Shown here one piece after another: positions 33,466 through 44,791 of a stretch of DNA of 55,985 nt. The notes under the pieces are model-generated. The model did not search any database, was not told where the DNA came from, and saw only the letters and a list, made by a program, of their open reading frames with translations. The stretch is from NCBI GenBank assembly GCA_013115135.1, contig JABANP010000340.1, forward strand, positions 1-55,985, written 5' to 3'. A program made the translations under genes and the position numbers. This stretch comes from Perkinsus olseni. Taxonomy: Eukaryota > Perkinsozoa > Perkinsida > Perkinsidae. Every line of letters begins with the position of its first letter. Position 1 is the first letter of the stretch.

Positions 33466-34555
33466 TTGCCCGCCAGTATCCGTATCCTTATTGTGCTTCG
33501 CTGTCCCTTTTCGGCCAGCACGCATGCGCATAGCGTGAGGCGCCTTGCGTGGCTGAGGCCAGACAGACAGACCGTCTAGGAAGAGTAGCCTTTCTCTCTT
33601 CTCTTCTGTGGTATCGTACCACTTGGGTATTCTGGTGGCATTGGTTTGGCTCAGACTCTGGACTATTATCTGTTAAGGTATATCAGATAACAAGCGTTGT
33701 TGTGTTGAAACCCTCACAGATTTACGTTGATTAATTGAGTTAAACCGTCACAGAAAAATTGTCCGAGTGATTTTCTTATAAAGGATTATGCTGCTCAATA
33801 TCTTTCATCGCTAACAAATTCTACATGTTCGCGTTTGTCTCTGTATATAGAGTTTGCCGTAATTCCTGGAAAGCAGGACTACGCGTAGACACTTCCCAGG
33901 TTCGGTATGATGCGGACATAGTTATCGCCCCTCACAGATGTGCGCCGATGTACGAGGTGTTAAAACGTCGCGAAATGTTATTTCCGTTCAGAACCATATT
34001 CCTCCCGCTGGTTGAGTTTGCCCAAGCATACCAACTAAACCTACTCTTAAAATTCCTCTACACCTTTAGTGAGAACTAAGACTTGCGCTTAATGGTAGAT
34101 GCGAATAGAAATACGGCTTCTTATTAACATGCCCCGATTTACTCCGTGTTTCAACGTCACGAGATGCTATTACGCGATTTCGCTCTTTAATTGTAGGCAT
34201 TTTTCCTGTTCTTGTTCGGCTCCCTTCGAGTCAACTGTCCCACGGTCGAGCGATTCAACTTGAGCGGCTCATCATATCACGCTACCCGTATTATGAGCTC
34301 TCAAGTGGAGACGGGCGAGTTCGTTCCCGGAAAAGCTGAGGGAAGTAACTCGGTGGGCGGTTGAATACCTTGACTTGAGGTGAAGACTCTTCACCTCACT
34401 GAAGAGATCGAGCTACGCATGTGAACTTTCCTCCCAGACATTGGTAGCAGACGCTGTCAATCGTGCAATCGTCGGATTAGCCTAATCCGATTAGGGAAAT
34501 CTTTCCTCTCCTGTCGTTCGCACTTTGTAATTTACGTTCCATTGTTGGACACACA
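33466..34555. other. Spacer without a supported gene
   Basis: A plus-strand frame of 84 residues (33825-34079, starting MFAFVSVYRVCRNSW) is the only notable open stretch and resembles nothing I know. Base composition is even, without triplet runs or recognisable repeats. Confidence 0.4.
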
Positions 34556-34579
34556 AGTAACATGATGTTAGTGCCGACA

Positions 34580-34992
34580 TAATGCTCGTACACATAAAAC
34601 TCATACACGTCAAACTCATACACGTCAAACTCATACACATAAAACTCGTACACCGTCAATTCGTACACCAGCACGACTCGTACACTATGATGCTCGAGTC
34701 GCAGTTTTAGGCCGCGCGCTGAGAGCAATGGCGGAGCGATGGAAGTTATATTGTCTATAGAGAGCGAATTGTTTGCGTCCGCTCTGTTACCGGAAGAGCC
34801 TCAATAACACAACACCCTCTAGTTTAGGACTAGAGAGATAGGACTATAGTGCAGAGAGTGGAGATAATAGAGTGGAAATGTGTCCCGCACAGTGACAGCT
34901 CTGTGAGTAACTTTCCAGTAGCGTAAGTGGTGAGGTTGAGGTAACGAGTTACAAATCCAGAGGTCGTGGGTTCAATCCTATGCACAGGCCCG
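34580..34992 (-). mobile_element. VYE-minisatellite element, copy A (truncated)
   Basis: It starts with six or so 15-bp units (core CTCGTACAC / CTCATACAC). A conserved core follows (GCCGCGCGCTGAGAGCAATGG; TCTATAGAGAGCGAATTGTTTG), then a tRNA-like stretch at about 34917-34980. That stretch has an A-box-like TAGCGTAAGTGG and a B-box-like GGGTTCAATCC. The outer inverted terminus and right-hand minisatellite of copy C are missing. In copy A the core contains an extra ~90 bp before the tRNA-like part (GTCCGCTCTGTTACCGG...). Confidence 0.6.
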
Positions 34993-37030
34993 GCACTCAA
35001 GGGAGGAGATGTATATGTACGAAAAAAGCTATAAAACGCTTCCTCGCTACGGGCAAAGAATAAGTATCCCGAAGGTCTAAAAGCGAAGGTAAAGCCACCT
35101 CTCAGCAATCCTTGTAGAGCTTGTGGACAGTGCACCTCACAACGAAAGAACAAATTAGCACCATTCATTAACGCTTCTGACGGTCTAGCCTGTCTAGTAT
35201 GATAACTAACCGGATAAGGGTAGGCACCACAGTCGTAGCAATAACGCAGTAAAGCCGAAGCTGAAGGTATGTAGAGGCCATCGTGAGCGTCACCAGTGGA
35301 TTTCGAAATACCTTGACACAGAAGAACCCGATCAGCGATAGAGTCGTTCACCAAGTCGCTACGAACCAGAACAGCCACAGTAGGATGGTCAATTACCCAA
35401 GGTCCGTTCAACTTACGGTAACAGTCGTCACCAAAGGTCTCACGCTGTCAAGCATGACGCTCACGCCAAACCTTACCAGGACCGTAAGAGTTCGGGTAAC
35501 AGTAAGCCCATAGCCAATAATAACGAGCTTTATGACTAGGAGCCTCAACATACTCGAGGATCGAGTGAGCGTAGTCGAAGGTATAACGTGGCTGAAAGTT
35601 CACACCAATAACGGTAGACGTCGATGAAGAAGCACCCGAAGGTCTTGAAGGAGGCAATGGCACCGACTTAGTCAGTCTGTAAGGGCTAGGAAGTGGAACA
35701 ACAGGTCCTAGAGGAGCATTAGGGAAGCTGCAAAGAGCACTTCGCCTGCCCGAAGGTGCATCAGTACCACCAAACGAAGGTCTTGGAGCCCAAGGGGCAA
35801 CAACGGCCTTAGTAGCCAGCTGTTGCCCGTATCTACTTAGTCCGTATCTATACGGAAGACCACGGATATGGCCACGGATACCACCACGGCCACGTCTAAC
35901 AGAGGCGACGCGGGGCCTGCCTTAGGCAGGGGAGGCAAAGACTTAGCAAGAGGAGCCGAAGGTCTCGTCAAGGGCCGAATGGGAAGAGGCTGAGGGGCCC
36001 CATCATCACTCTCCGGAACCTCACGATTCGTGAGGCTTCGTGAGGCACGAAGGTCCACCACCTGAGCCTGAGGCTCACTCATCACAGACACCGCATCGTC
36101 ACAGCCTCGAATGCCGGCGAAGGTCTACCATCAGCAGTACTCGGAGCAGAGAACAAGGCAGCACGAAGGTTCTTGAGGAAGGAAGGGCAGGGCAGATAGT
36201 TCCTCTCAGCAAACTCAGCTGCTCCATCTTGGTGGCACCAAGTTGGTGCAAAGGTCGCCGTACTCAGTGTCATCTCCAGCCGAAGAGATACCTTGAATTT
36301 TCTCACGGACCGCATCAAGCCAGGAGTTGCTGCGAAACTCGCGCCATTTTCGGCTGTAAACGCGCAGCTTCAGGATGCCAGCTTTGCACCCAAATATGAT
36401 ATCCAACAGCTTCGGGTGAGAGAGCCATAGAAAGAAGTAGGAGGGGCATAATAAGAAGTAAGTATAGTCGAACCAAGGCGGAGATCAGTCCAGGGGCTAG
36501 CATAGAGGTTGAAATCGGCCAAGGTCTTGCACACTTCGTCTTCTTTACTCAGGGTTACTGTGCCTTTCCTTGCGCCGCCAGGACCAAGGAAACAGGGGTC
36601 AAACCTCACAACAGGTCGGCGTTGTCCTCAAGAAGAGTCTCGGGCCGGGTTCTATTCTAGAGGAACCTCAGAGGTAAGGTCGTCGTTATCGGTTTCTTCG
36701 TGAGCGGACTCGGCCTCCGGCGCCTTAGAGGAACTGCTCACATCGTTGTTCTCGGGCGAGTCTTCATCCAAGGCCGAAGAGGAGGTTGATGAACTTATAC
36801 CAGAACCGGATCGCACCAAGTCGGAGTCGTCCGAAGGTCCAGCTTCGTTCACCGAAGGTCCATCATCGCCCGACGAGTGTCTACCATCATCAAGCGAAGG
36901 ACCACCATCACCAGCCGAAGGTCCACCATCATCAGCCGAAGATCCTTCTTGTTGCTCATCGACAACCTCGGGCACACCATTGGAAGCATTTCTGTCGTCC
37001 TGACTTGCGTTCTCAGTAACAGTAGCTTCT
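34863..37030 (-). pseudogene. Degenerate gag-like coding region
   Basis: Several minus-strand frames follow each other with shifts and stops. A Ser/Asp/Glu/Gly/Pro-rich part (36652-37030) has repeats of a GPSxxDG type. Next are segments such as WTDLRLGSTILTSYYAPP and VYSRKWREFRSNSWLDAV, a Pro/Ser-rich basic part with RGRGGIRGHIRGLPYRYG, and a globular-looking end (NGPWVIDHPTVAVLVRSD; LLRYCYDCGAYPYPVSYH). The final part is broken by an in-frame TGA at 35448. The layout recalls a retroelement gag, but no enzyme domain is visible, so the identity is open. It lies between copies A and B of the minisatellite element, and copy A overlaps its 3' end. Confidence 0.45.
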
Positions 37031-37048
37031 TCTCTCTCCTCCCTTCTT

Positions 37049-37690
37049 GGGTATATCACGACTCGTACACTAAATACTCGTACACTGAATGCTCCTTCAC
37101 CTCTTGGATCCGTACACCGTTGTGACGTACACCGTTGTTTCGTACACATAGTACTCGTACACATATAACTCATACACGTCAAACTCATACACATGAAACT
37201 CATACACCGTCAACTCGTACAGGAGCACGAATCGTACACTATGCTGCTCGAGTCGCATTTTTGGCCCGCGCGCTGAGAGCAATGGCGGAGCGAAGGAAGT
37301 AATATTGTCTATAGAGAGCGAATTGTTTGCGCCACTCTGTGAGTAAATTTTCATTAGTGTAAGTGGTATAGAGGTTGGAGTAACGAGTCACCAATCCAAA
37401 GGTCGCGCGTCCAATCCTATGTACAGGCCCGGCACTCCAGGGAGGAGATACAGTAGATAGTTAAGTAGAGGCGGCAGAGCGCGGAACTTGCGCGAAAAAG
37501 TTTTCGCAGGGTGTACGAAATGACGGTGTACGACTTGAAAGTGGGTGTATGTATGAAATGAGTATTTTGCGTACGAGCTTTCTGTGTATGAGTTTTATGT
37601 GTACGAGTATTTTGCGTACGAGTCGAAGGTGTACGAGTATTCGAGACATGTAAATGTACAAGTTTTCGGTGTACGAGTCATGAACATCCC
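37049..37690 (-). mobile_element. VYE-minisatellite element, copy B
   Basis: The left end GGGTATATCACGACTCGTAC and the right end ...GAGTCATGAACATCCC are inverted relatives of each other and of copy C's termini. Inside, from left to right, are minus-orientation 15-bp units, the GCGCGCTGAGAGCAATGGCGG core, a tRNA-like part (about 37367-37420), a unique GC-rich piece (GGCAGAGCGCGGAACTTGCG), and plus-orientation 15-bp units (GTGTACGAG). No flanking duplication is obvious. Confidence 0.65.
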
Positions 37691-40600
37691 TGACAATGAC
37701 GGCGCGCGAATCCCCATCGAAATGACGGTGGTACATTCGCGCTGCTAGAACGCGCATGCCCCGTCGATACCACAACTAATGGCTCAATAACGCAACGAAC
37801 CCACTTCAGCTATCAGTGATAACTGAAAAGGGTCGCATGGACGATTTCTCAGATTTTCGACTTATCACATGGAGGTTCCGTGAAGTATACCGACATATAC
37901 TTCCAGACATATACTGGCTATCACCCGGCCGGTCGAGGGCATGCGAGTATGGGCATTTGACGCGGGTGATGCATAGGATTTGATATTCCATGATGGGAAT
38001 CTCGCCCGCGCAAAGCAGCGGGGGGAGGAGTGCTGGAGGAAGGTAGTTAACGTATTGGATACATTTCGTCTTACATCTTCTTTGAAGCTCGTTGTTTTAG
38101 CTCATGTGCTGCCTAATAAACAAGCTATGCATAGGACTTGACCCATCGTTCTCCACAGGTACTCTCCACACAAGCTGAGGCTGCGCAGGATACGCGCTAG
38201 TACAGTGCCAAATGTTGATGTTCATCGACATTGAGAAGTTAGATAAGTAGAACGAGTTCGTTAATTCCTCGGAAGCTCTTAGTGAAAGCTCATTCCGACG
38301 AGAAGAGAATGTTCTTTCGCAGTCCAAAATACGGTTCGACTGACCTTTTCTCTGCGTTTATGCTTCGCTTTAAGGGTTATCTTTCCGGGGCCTGAATGAC
38401 AAGCTCGTTTTTATATGTTGCTTATGAGCTGCCTCATGAGCAAGTTACTGCCTTGCACGAGATCAATCGATGCAATCATATCCATTTCGTCTCAAAATGA
38501 AATGGGATGCGAATGAGATGCGTATCATATCCATTTCCATATCACTTTGTTCAATCAGATCCGGACTCTCACTCTGTGGACTGGGATTGGTGTTCCAGAG
38601 GAAGGTGATACGAAATCTGAGAAGGCTATGCGTGACGCTGTGCAAATTTAGTGTGCTGCTTAAACGTTGGGTGGATTTGGAGCCTCATGGATATGTCTCG
38701 AGTCGCTTCTGTAGTGAAGAACTACTCAGTGATGCTCAAGTGTTACATATTGATCTAAGTACCACTCAAGATCAAGAGCCGAGCCGCACGCCGTCTCAAT
38801 CCGAGGCCCGAGAGCCTGTGGGCCGAGAGGCGCCGAATAGAATGCGGATGGGGCCCGACTAGGTAGGGTATATACAAGTCCGAAGATAGAGAGGAGCAGC
38901 TCGCGGGCGTCAAAGATACCATGCAATACTACTGTAATCGAGTACGGGATTTGCCGGTATGGCTGCCGATGACTACTGAGTAAAGCAAATAGGCGGTCGA
39001 GAAGTAGTGGTAGCGGAACGGCCATGTGGCCATTTGGTGGAGACGACCGATTTGAACCATTTCGACCAGATTTTGGAAGACATCGCGAAGGTGTATAATC
39101 CGCTAACTTTGGAGGAATTACTTGGTACTGTAGGTTCTGCTGCCCATGGTACAATCCCGTCCCAAGATGTGAAGAACGGTCGCAATTCTGTCCAGAAGCA
39201 CGGGTGGAATGTAATACTTCTTCATCAGAGAAGATTGGTGAAACTAGGATCACTCTCCCTGATTAGGATACTCAACCCAAGAGCTCAAGATCAGTAGCTC
39301 ATCATCATCTTCAACTCAACGTTCGTCACCTGCGAGTTCACCCTCCTCGGGCCCGCTAATTGAAAACGAGGGCAGAGCATTGAAGTCAGGCGAAGGTACA
39401 GACTATTGCGCTGCGCTCTCTGTGGGTGTTTCATCCTCAAATTGTTGCTGATGTGCAGATGACATCAAGAGGCTGCTTAACTGAACGGTGCGAGCATAGG
39501 CTGAGGAAGGCTAGGATTCCACCTAAATCTTTCCTAATATTGTCATTATCTTGACATATCCAAATGAACCTCTCGTGTTGAAAAATGACTACCGGTCCAG
39601 ACATGAGAGCGCCATAGAGCGTGTCTGAAAGGTTAAGCAATCTTCTCAGATAGGCTGAATACACACCAACCGTCCCCCCAAACCATTAAACGGTTGCTGA
39701 AACGACTTCCAACAATCAGCTTTGGTCTGAGCGAACCCTCGATTTATCGCAAGCACAAGGGCTCGCTTAGTAGCCTTGCCCGCGGGCAGCAATCGGCTTT
39801 AATAGCAGGAGCGTTACGCTCAAAGAACAGCGGAAGCAACCCCAACCGTTTAACGTCATCCCAACCTTGAACCGTAGAAATCAAATAAAACTAGGACATT
39901 CACTCGTCAAGCATGAAAACGGGTCATCAGTGTACACTGCACAGGCTGCCAGTGTATGAGAAACACAACGGAAGCTTATGTTATCATACGCGCTAATGAT
40001 GGGCGCGCACTCTCTAACGGCCAGCACGTGTTACCCTAGGGAAGAGCACGCGTATGAGGGGCGGGGGCCCGACGGGATTGTGTTATACTAGAAAAAGTTT
40101 CAGAGAAGTTAGGAAAGGACGCACGCTGACGAGCGTTGGAGCTCTCATCGCTTCTCACTCCCCAACGCATCTTGGGAGCGTCACTGAGGTTCAACCATCG
40201 AGGCGTGCATGGGCTTAAAGTGTATCTTTGGATGTGAGTTGTTTGTGTACGGTTCAAAACATCTAGCTCGTACGAACGTGCATCACGTTCGTACGTGATT
40301 TGTACGTCGCCACTGCACCGAACGATCCTCACTGCTCCACGGATAGTACTCGGAGTCATCCGATCTTGTTAATGCAGGAGAAATATCGGTTTGTTCAACA
40401 CAACATAAGGTGTTGGAAGGATCCTAGTTCTCCGCCTTGTGTATGCGTACACTAGCACGCAGACGCACATCTCTCCCCCAGATGCAATTGAAAGCGAATA
40501 ATATCGACATCAAAGGGCTGGGAGGGAGTGGACAGAATTGGTAGTGCAGAAGCAGCAGATTGTTGTAATATTTTGCTAATCATGACGCAGTCTTTGAGGA

Positions 40601-40741
40601 TAAGTGATAATCATATGCGGACCAATGCTGCTTCCTCAAATGGCTACTATGATGGACAACACCGCCATCGGTAGGCTTGGCATGGAGTTGGCTTGTAAGT
40701 CATGGGATATTGAGGTGGATGACGGAAAATCAAATCACGGC
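37691..40741. other. Spacer of unknown content
   Basis: No gene is supported. The longest plus-strand frames are 130 residues (38470-38862, starting MQSYPFRLKMKWDANE) and 96 residues (39007-39297, starting MVAERPCGHLVETTD). A 175-residue minus frame overlaps them (38726-39253). None resembles a known family and no splice pattern like that of the left half is evident. It is probably decayed mobile-element sequence. Confidence 0.35.
40269..40295. repeat. Perfect 12-bp inverted repeat
   Basis: CGTACGAACGTG and its exact complement are separated by CAT. The CGTACGA word recalls the 15-bp minisatellite core, so this may be a palindromic relic of that element. It has no T-run typical of a terminator. 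Confidence 0.8.
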
Positions 40742-41400
40742 GCTTAGCCCTTGAGCATTGAGTTGAGGAAAGGGATTGATCTCCGACGTCGCAGCTTCGA
40801 TAGTAGTCGACCATTGCTCAAATGTTATGATACTTAGATGAGCTAAATAGCGACGAATCTTCTTGTTGAACTCTTTAATGGTACGCTCAATCATACCAAC
40901 GCTCTGTGATCCGCTAGACCATTCCCATACCGGCGTATAGGGTAGATGCGACAATGTAGTTTGAGATTTAACGAAGTGGGAAGCTCGATCACTCTCGACC
41001 AAAGAAGGGAATATACCATAAGTCTGGTGTGTTTCCCGCAGAATCTCGGTCACAACATCAGAAGTGGGAGTATGATCTAATGGTAGAACTAGAGTATATT
41101 CAAAAAAAGTATCGATAAGTAGTAGGGCGCCATACTTGTTATATCCCGGGCCCAAGTCGTCAAGTTGAACCTTCATGAATGGCCATTCTGGTAGCGGCCT
41201 TGGTAGGGGCTTGATCTTGGACCAATGATCGCCACGCTTCACTTGCGTACGAGCACATATGTCACATTCATCAATGGTAGCTTCAGTATCCTTCTTCATA
41301 GAAGACCAAGTTGCGACTTGATCAACTCAGAACTTAGTGAGGTCTTGTTCTTCATGATGATATTGATGGGCTAGTTGCAGTAGTTGATGTTGAACCCAGG
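40742..41400 (-). pseudogene. Retrotransposon integrase (HHCC finger plus DDE core)
   Basis: The zinc-finger His pair (QYHHEEQDL) and Cys pair (IDECDICARTQ) are both present but separated by an in-frame TGA at about 41326. The core shows all three catalytic acids in order: first Asp in MKVQLDDLGPGY, second in LVESDRASHF, Glu in SVGMIERTIKEFNKK. The sequence stops at 40742, shortly after the core, so a C-terminal domain is missing or short. Confidence 0.8.
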
Positions 41401-42653
41401 GAAAAGTGACTTTTAGTCGTTCTTGATCATCTTGATCATAAGTAGAGAGGGCTTTTCGTAGTTGAGGTGGTACGTAAGGGAGAATATTCAGAGGTGGTTG
41501 GAGAGAATGTGAGACAGGTGGGTCAAGACTTTGACCTCTTGTAGTAGATGGTAAACCATGAGGGCAAGTAGTGGTTGTAGTTACGGGTGGTAGACTCGGA
41601 CTTCTGGTAGAGTGACGGACTGTGGTGATCCTGGGCTTCTTGGGAAGATAGTCAGGTGGACAATTTTCTTGTCTTCACGGATTGGTTGAGCAGCTTTATT
41701 AGATGTCTTTTTTGAAATAGACAACTCATGATATTCAGCCCGAACACCATTGACCTTCAAGAGTAGATCAGATCTTGTAACAGCATCAGCGGTGTTGTGC
41801 TTGCCTTCAATGTAGTGAAATTGTATAGGACGGTCATCACGAACATGGCTGAAGATTATATTTAATGCAGTTCTGATTACTGAGAATGACTTAAGTATGA
41901 ATGAAATCATGTTCTGGCAACAGCTCCTCAGTAGTCGGTAGTGAGTAGTTAGTCGGCAGCTTATCGAGGTCAGGATGACTATTGAAGATGAGTATATCAT
42001 CCAAATAATGTGTTAATGGTGGTACATGATAGTCACCGGTAGAATCAACAAAGGTACGAAGCGGGCGCTTCGTCAGAAACTTTTTGTCGATTCGGCGCTG
42101 CCAAATGCTTTGGCACGCGCCCTGACTAATCGATCATCTGGGCGCGCGCTAAAGTGTGTGCCGACGCACCTTGCGAAATGGACATGCCATCCGTTTGGAT
42201 TGAAAGCGGCGTGAGAGAAGAATCAGAGTTCGGGGAGAATACGAAAATGCGCACCTATTCCAGTCACCTTGCGAAAAAAAACCGAGCGTTGCGGCCATAG
42301 GCTCGAAGCCTATCGTGCGAACGCCTAACGACGCTCGCCGAAAATGCCGAGAAAACCAAACTAACCCCATTTTCTCCACGGTATGGAAGGGGATGAGGCT
42401 AAAAATTCGAGCATTTACGTTTTCGAGCATGGGGAATCCGAACCTACGACTGAAATCAACTCAGGAGGTTTGAGTGATACATATTGAACACGCAAAACCG
42501 GCCAGAGAGGGTAATTCCTATAACTTTTTCTCCCAAAAAGTTGATAACTGGGGTACTTAGCATAGGGTCGATCGATTTGTTGGCTTTTTTGGCTAAATAA
42601 GACATGATCACCTGTTATCTCCAACCACGGAGATGTCATAACTGTATCAACGA

Positions 42654-42926
42654 CTACATGATCAGGAGGTGGTGGTGGATACTCGATAGGCCCATTAAGT
42701 TTACAAGAAGACGAAGCCCAAGAGATTTAAAATAATATCCACATCCTTCAATATCAGATATGGGTAACTGAGCTGATAACTTGTTATGTGAAGATATCTC
42801 GCTTTCTTCGCTCATAGTTTGGAAGGAATCATAATGATTAGTAATAATAATGACATCTGGTAACTCTTTGAATAAAGCATTGGCGAACTCCTGGTTGATA
42901 ATAGTGTCGGTGCAACCGGCATCCAT
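42654..42926 (-). pseudogene. Retrotransposon aspartic protease fragment
   Basis: MDAGCTDTIINQEFANALF matches the active-site strand of retropepsins, with DAG in place of DTG/DSG. The following PDVIIITNHYDS is weaker. It is separated from gag by the inserted minisatellite element. Confidence 0.55.
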
Positions 42927-43009
42927 GATAATTTTCTATGAAGGGAATATGGGACAGAATAGACGATGTCTTTGAGCATCATGCGGCTTTTGGTGGATAG
43001 CTGAGACTT

Positions 43010-43666
43010 CGGGTGTATCACGACTCGTACACCGAAAACTCGTACTCTTTCATTTCGTACACGACTCGACGAGTCAGACTCGTACACTGAATGCTCGTTC
43101 ACCCCTTGGATCCGTACAGCGTCATCACGTACACGTAAAACTCGTACACATAATACTCGTACACATAAAACTCATACACGCAAAACTCATACACATAAAA
43201 CTCGTACACCGTCAACTCGTACACCAGCACGACTCGTACACTATGCTGCCTGAGTTGCATTCTTGGGCCGCGCGCTGAGAGCAACGGCGGAGCGAAGGAA
43301 ATAATATGTCTATAGAGAGCGAATTGTTTGCGCCACTCTGTGAGTGATTATCTAGTAGTGTAAGTGGTATGGAGGTTAAGGTAACGGGTTACCAATCCGA
43401 AGGTCGTGACAGTGTACGAGTTGAAAGTGGGTGTGTGTATGAAGTTATGGTGTACGAGCATTATGTGTACGAGTGTTTTGTGTACGAGCATTATGTGTAC
43501 GAGCATTTTGCGTACGAGTTTTACATGTACGAGTTTTCTGTGTATGAGTTTTCCATGTACGAGTCCTCGGTGTACGGGTATTTGGTGTACGACTCGAAGG
43601 TGTACGAGTATTCGAGGCACGAGTCGAAAATGTACGAGTTTCCGGTGTACGAGTCGTGAACACCCC
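43010..43666. mobile_element. VYE-minisatellite element, copy C, with inverted termini and 7-bp target duplication
   Basis: A 657-bp insertion. Its ends are inverted repeats: CGGGTGTATCACGACTCGTA on the left, and the complement of the right end reads GGGGTGTTCACGACTCGTAC. GAGACTT flanks both sides (43003-43009 and 43667-43673). Inside are minus-orientation 15-bp units, the CGCGCGCTGAGAGCAACGG core, a tRNA-like stretch missing its B box (about 43357-43408), and about 14 plus-orientation units of the form GTGTACGAGNNTTNT. It has no coding capacity, so it would need enzymes in trans. It interrupts the gypsy-like element. Confidence 0.75.
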
Positions 43667-43804
43667 GAGACTTGATGAAGGTGGTGAACTCATAGTATTG
43701 GTAGTCTTCAGGCAGCGTTCTGATGTACCCTACAGCTTATCAACTGGTGATTTTGATGTAGTGTTAGGGGTGGTGTTCTGCTGGAGATCGTCCTCATGTT
43801 TAAT

Positions 43805-43864
43805 GTGTTTGTAGTAGCATGAATCACCAAATGGACAGGTGCCATTTTGATAATAACGGAAGCA
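43805..43864 (-). CDS. CCCH zinc finger of a retrotransposon gag
   Basis: GICFRYYQNGTCPFGDSCYYKH has the spacing C-x8-C-x5-C-x3-H, the CCCH type used by cellular RNA-binding proteins, at the place where a CCHC knuckle would be expected in a gypsy nucleocapsid. It lies between the gag core (44415-44026) and the protease fragment. Confidence 0.7.
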
Positions 43865-44025
43865 TATCCCTCTGCCTATGAAGATCTTTTGTAAGTATCA
43901 GGCGGAAATGCGTTAGATTGTGATGTACGAGTGGCGGTCGGTGTAGTAGTAGTTTGAGTTGAGTCTCGTTGCTGTTGCCGGTTTGGAGTAAAAGAATAAA
44001 TACTATGATGGGTTATCCTGCTCGC

Positions 44026-44415
44026 TCAAGAACATATCCAAATGCTGGGCCATGGTAATAAGCTCTTGAGATAAGGATAAGTAGTTTTAGCAACAGCTCT
44101 GAGCTTTTCATGAAGAGCGTTGATGAAATAGGATTGAAGCTGAGTATTTGTATACACCAATGCACGAGTACTTGCTTGATAAGCGATAGATTGGAGTTGT
44201 TGTAGTACTGAGAATACAGTTTCTTGTGGTTGTTGGTGAATTGCAGCCATACCATCCAACAGATCATGCCCATCAGAACGTTTGTAATATTGCTTGACAT
44301 GCTCTACTAGATACTTAATCATAACTTCATAGTCGTGCATTCTCTCTCCATCTTGACATAATAATCTCACTACAGCAGAAATGTTGGCCCTTGGTGTGTA
44401 TTCAAAGGCATCCAA
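44026..44415 (-). pseudogene. Gypsy-like gag core
   Basis: A 129-residue frame starting MDAFEYTPRANISAVV with the helical pattern of retrotransposon gag (VKQYYKRSDGHDLLDGM; ETVFSVLQQLQSIAYQAS; LQSYFINALHEKLRAVA). It is followed leftward by the CCCH finger. The frame changes near 44030. Confidence 0.6.
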
Positions 44416-44791
44416 AATGTATCTCCATGGAGCCTTAGGCTCGAGTTCGTGTTGTAATGACTCGGTATCACTAGGTGTTTCGTAAAGTATGAAATAGATC
44501 TCTCATCATCCAAGCCGACATATTTCTTGTTATCGGGGATGCGAATTTCTGCTTTAGCTGGGAGTGTAGAAGGAGCTTGATAAGTGGATGCATATGAAGA
44601 TGCGACTTCTTGTTGGCTAGTGGATTATGAAATAATGCGATCAGACTTTACCATATCCTTAAGGGCTGGAAAGACGTGCCCTCAGGGTGATTGTTGTCAA
44701 CAGGTCTGTGTCCTTTTCGACATCTTGGACAACTTGATCTGAAATCTCAGCTAGTAGATGAGGTTCGATATCGATGGGAAACCCAAATGCT

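Larger units (their letters stand above)
40742..44500 (-). mobile_element. Decayed Ty3/gypsy-like element (gag, protease, RNase H remnant, integrase)
   Basis: Reading leftward: gag (44415-44026), CCCH finger (43864-43805), protease (42920-42830), an RNase H tail (about 41900-41750, FHYIEGKHNTADAVTRS) and integrase (41400-40742). RT is absent: the 42000-42640 interval holds other sequence. A separate element is inserted at 43010-43666 between the finger and the protease. LTRs were not found. Confidence 0.7.

Noticed and set aside
33635..33660. Resemblance of GGCATTGGTTTGGCTCAG to the spliced leader of dinoflagellates and perkinsids
   Set aside because: Only TTTGGCTCA plus GCAT match, with an insertion; there is no donor GT in the right place and no Sm-like site, so chance is more likely.
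36746..37125. Three plus-strand frames over the Ser/Asp-rich region
   Set aside because: They are antisense readings of a repetitive gag-like minus-strand frame.
43369..43675. Long Tyr/Val/Glu or Cys/Thr/Ser repeat frames on both strands as secreted repeat proteins
   Set aside because: They follow purely from a 15-bp DNA repeat inside a mobile element and are open in several frames at once.
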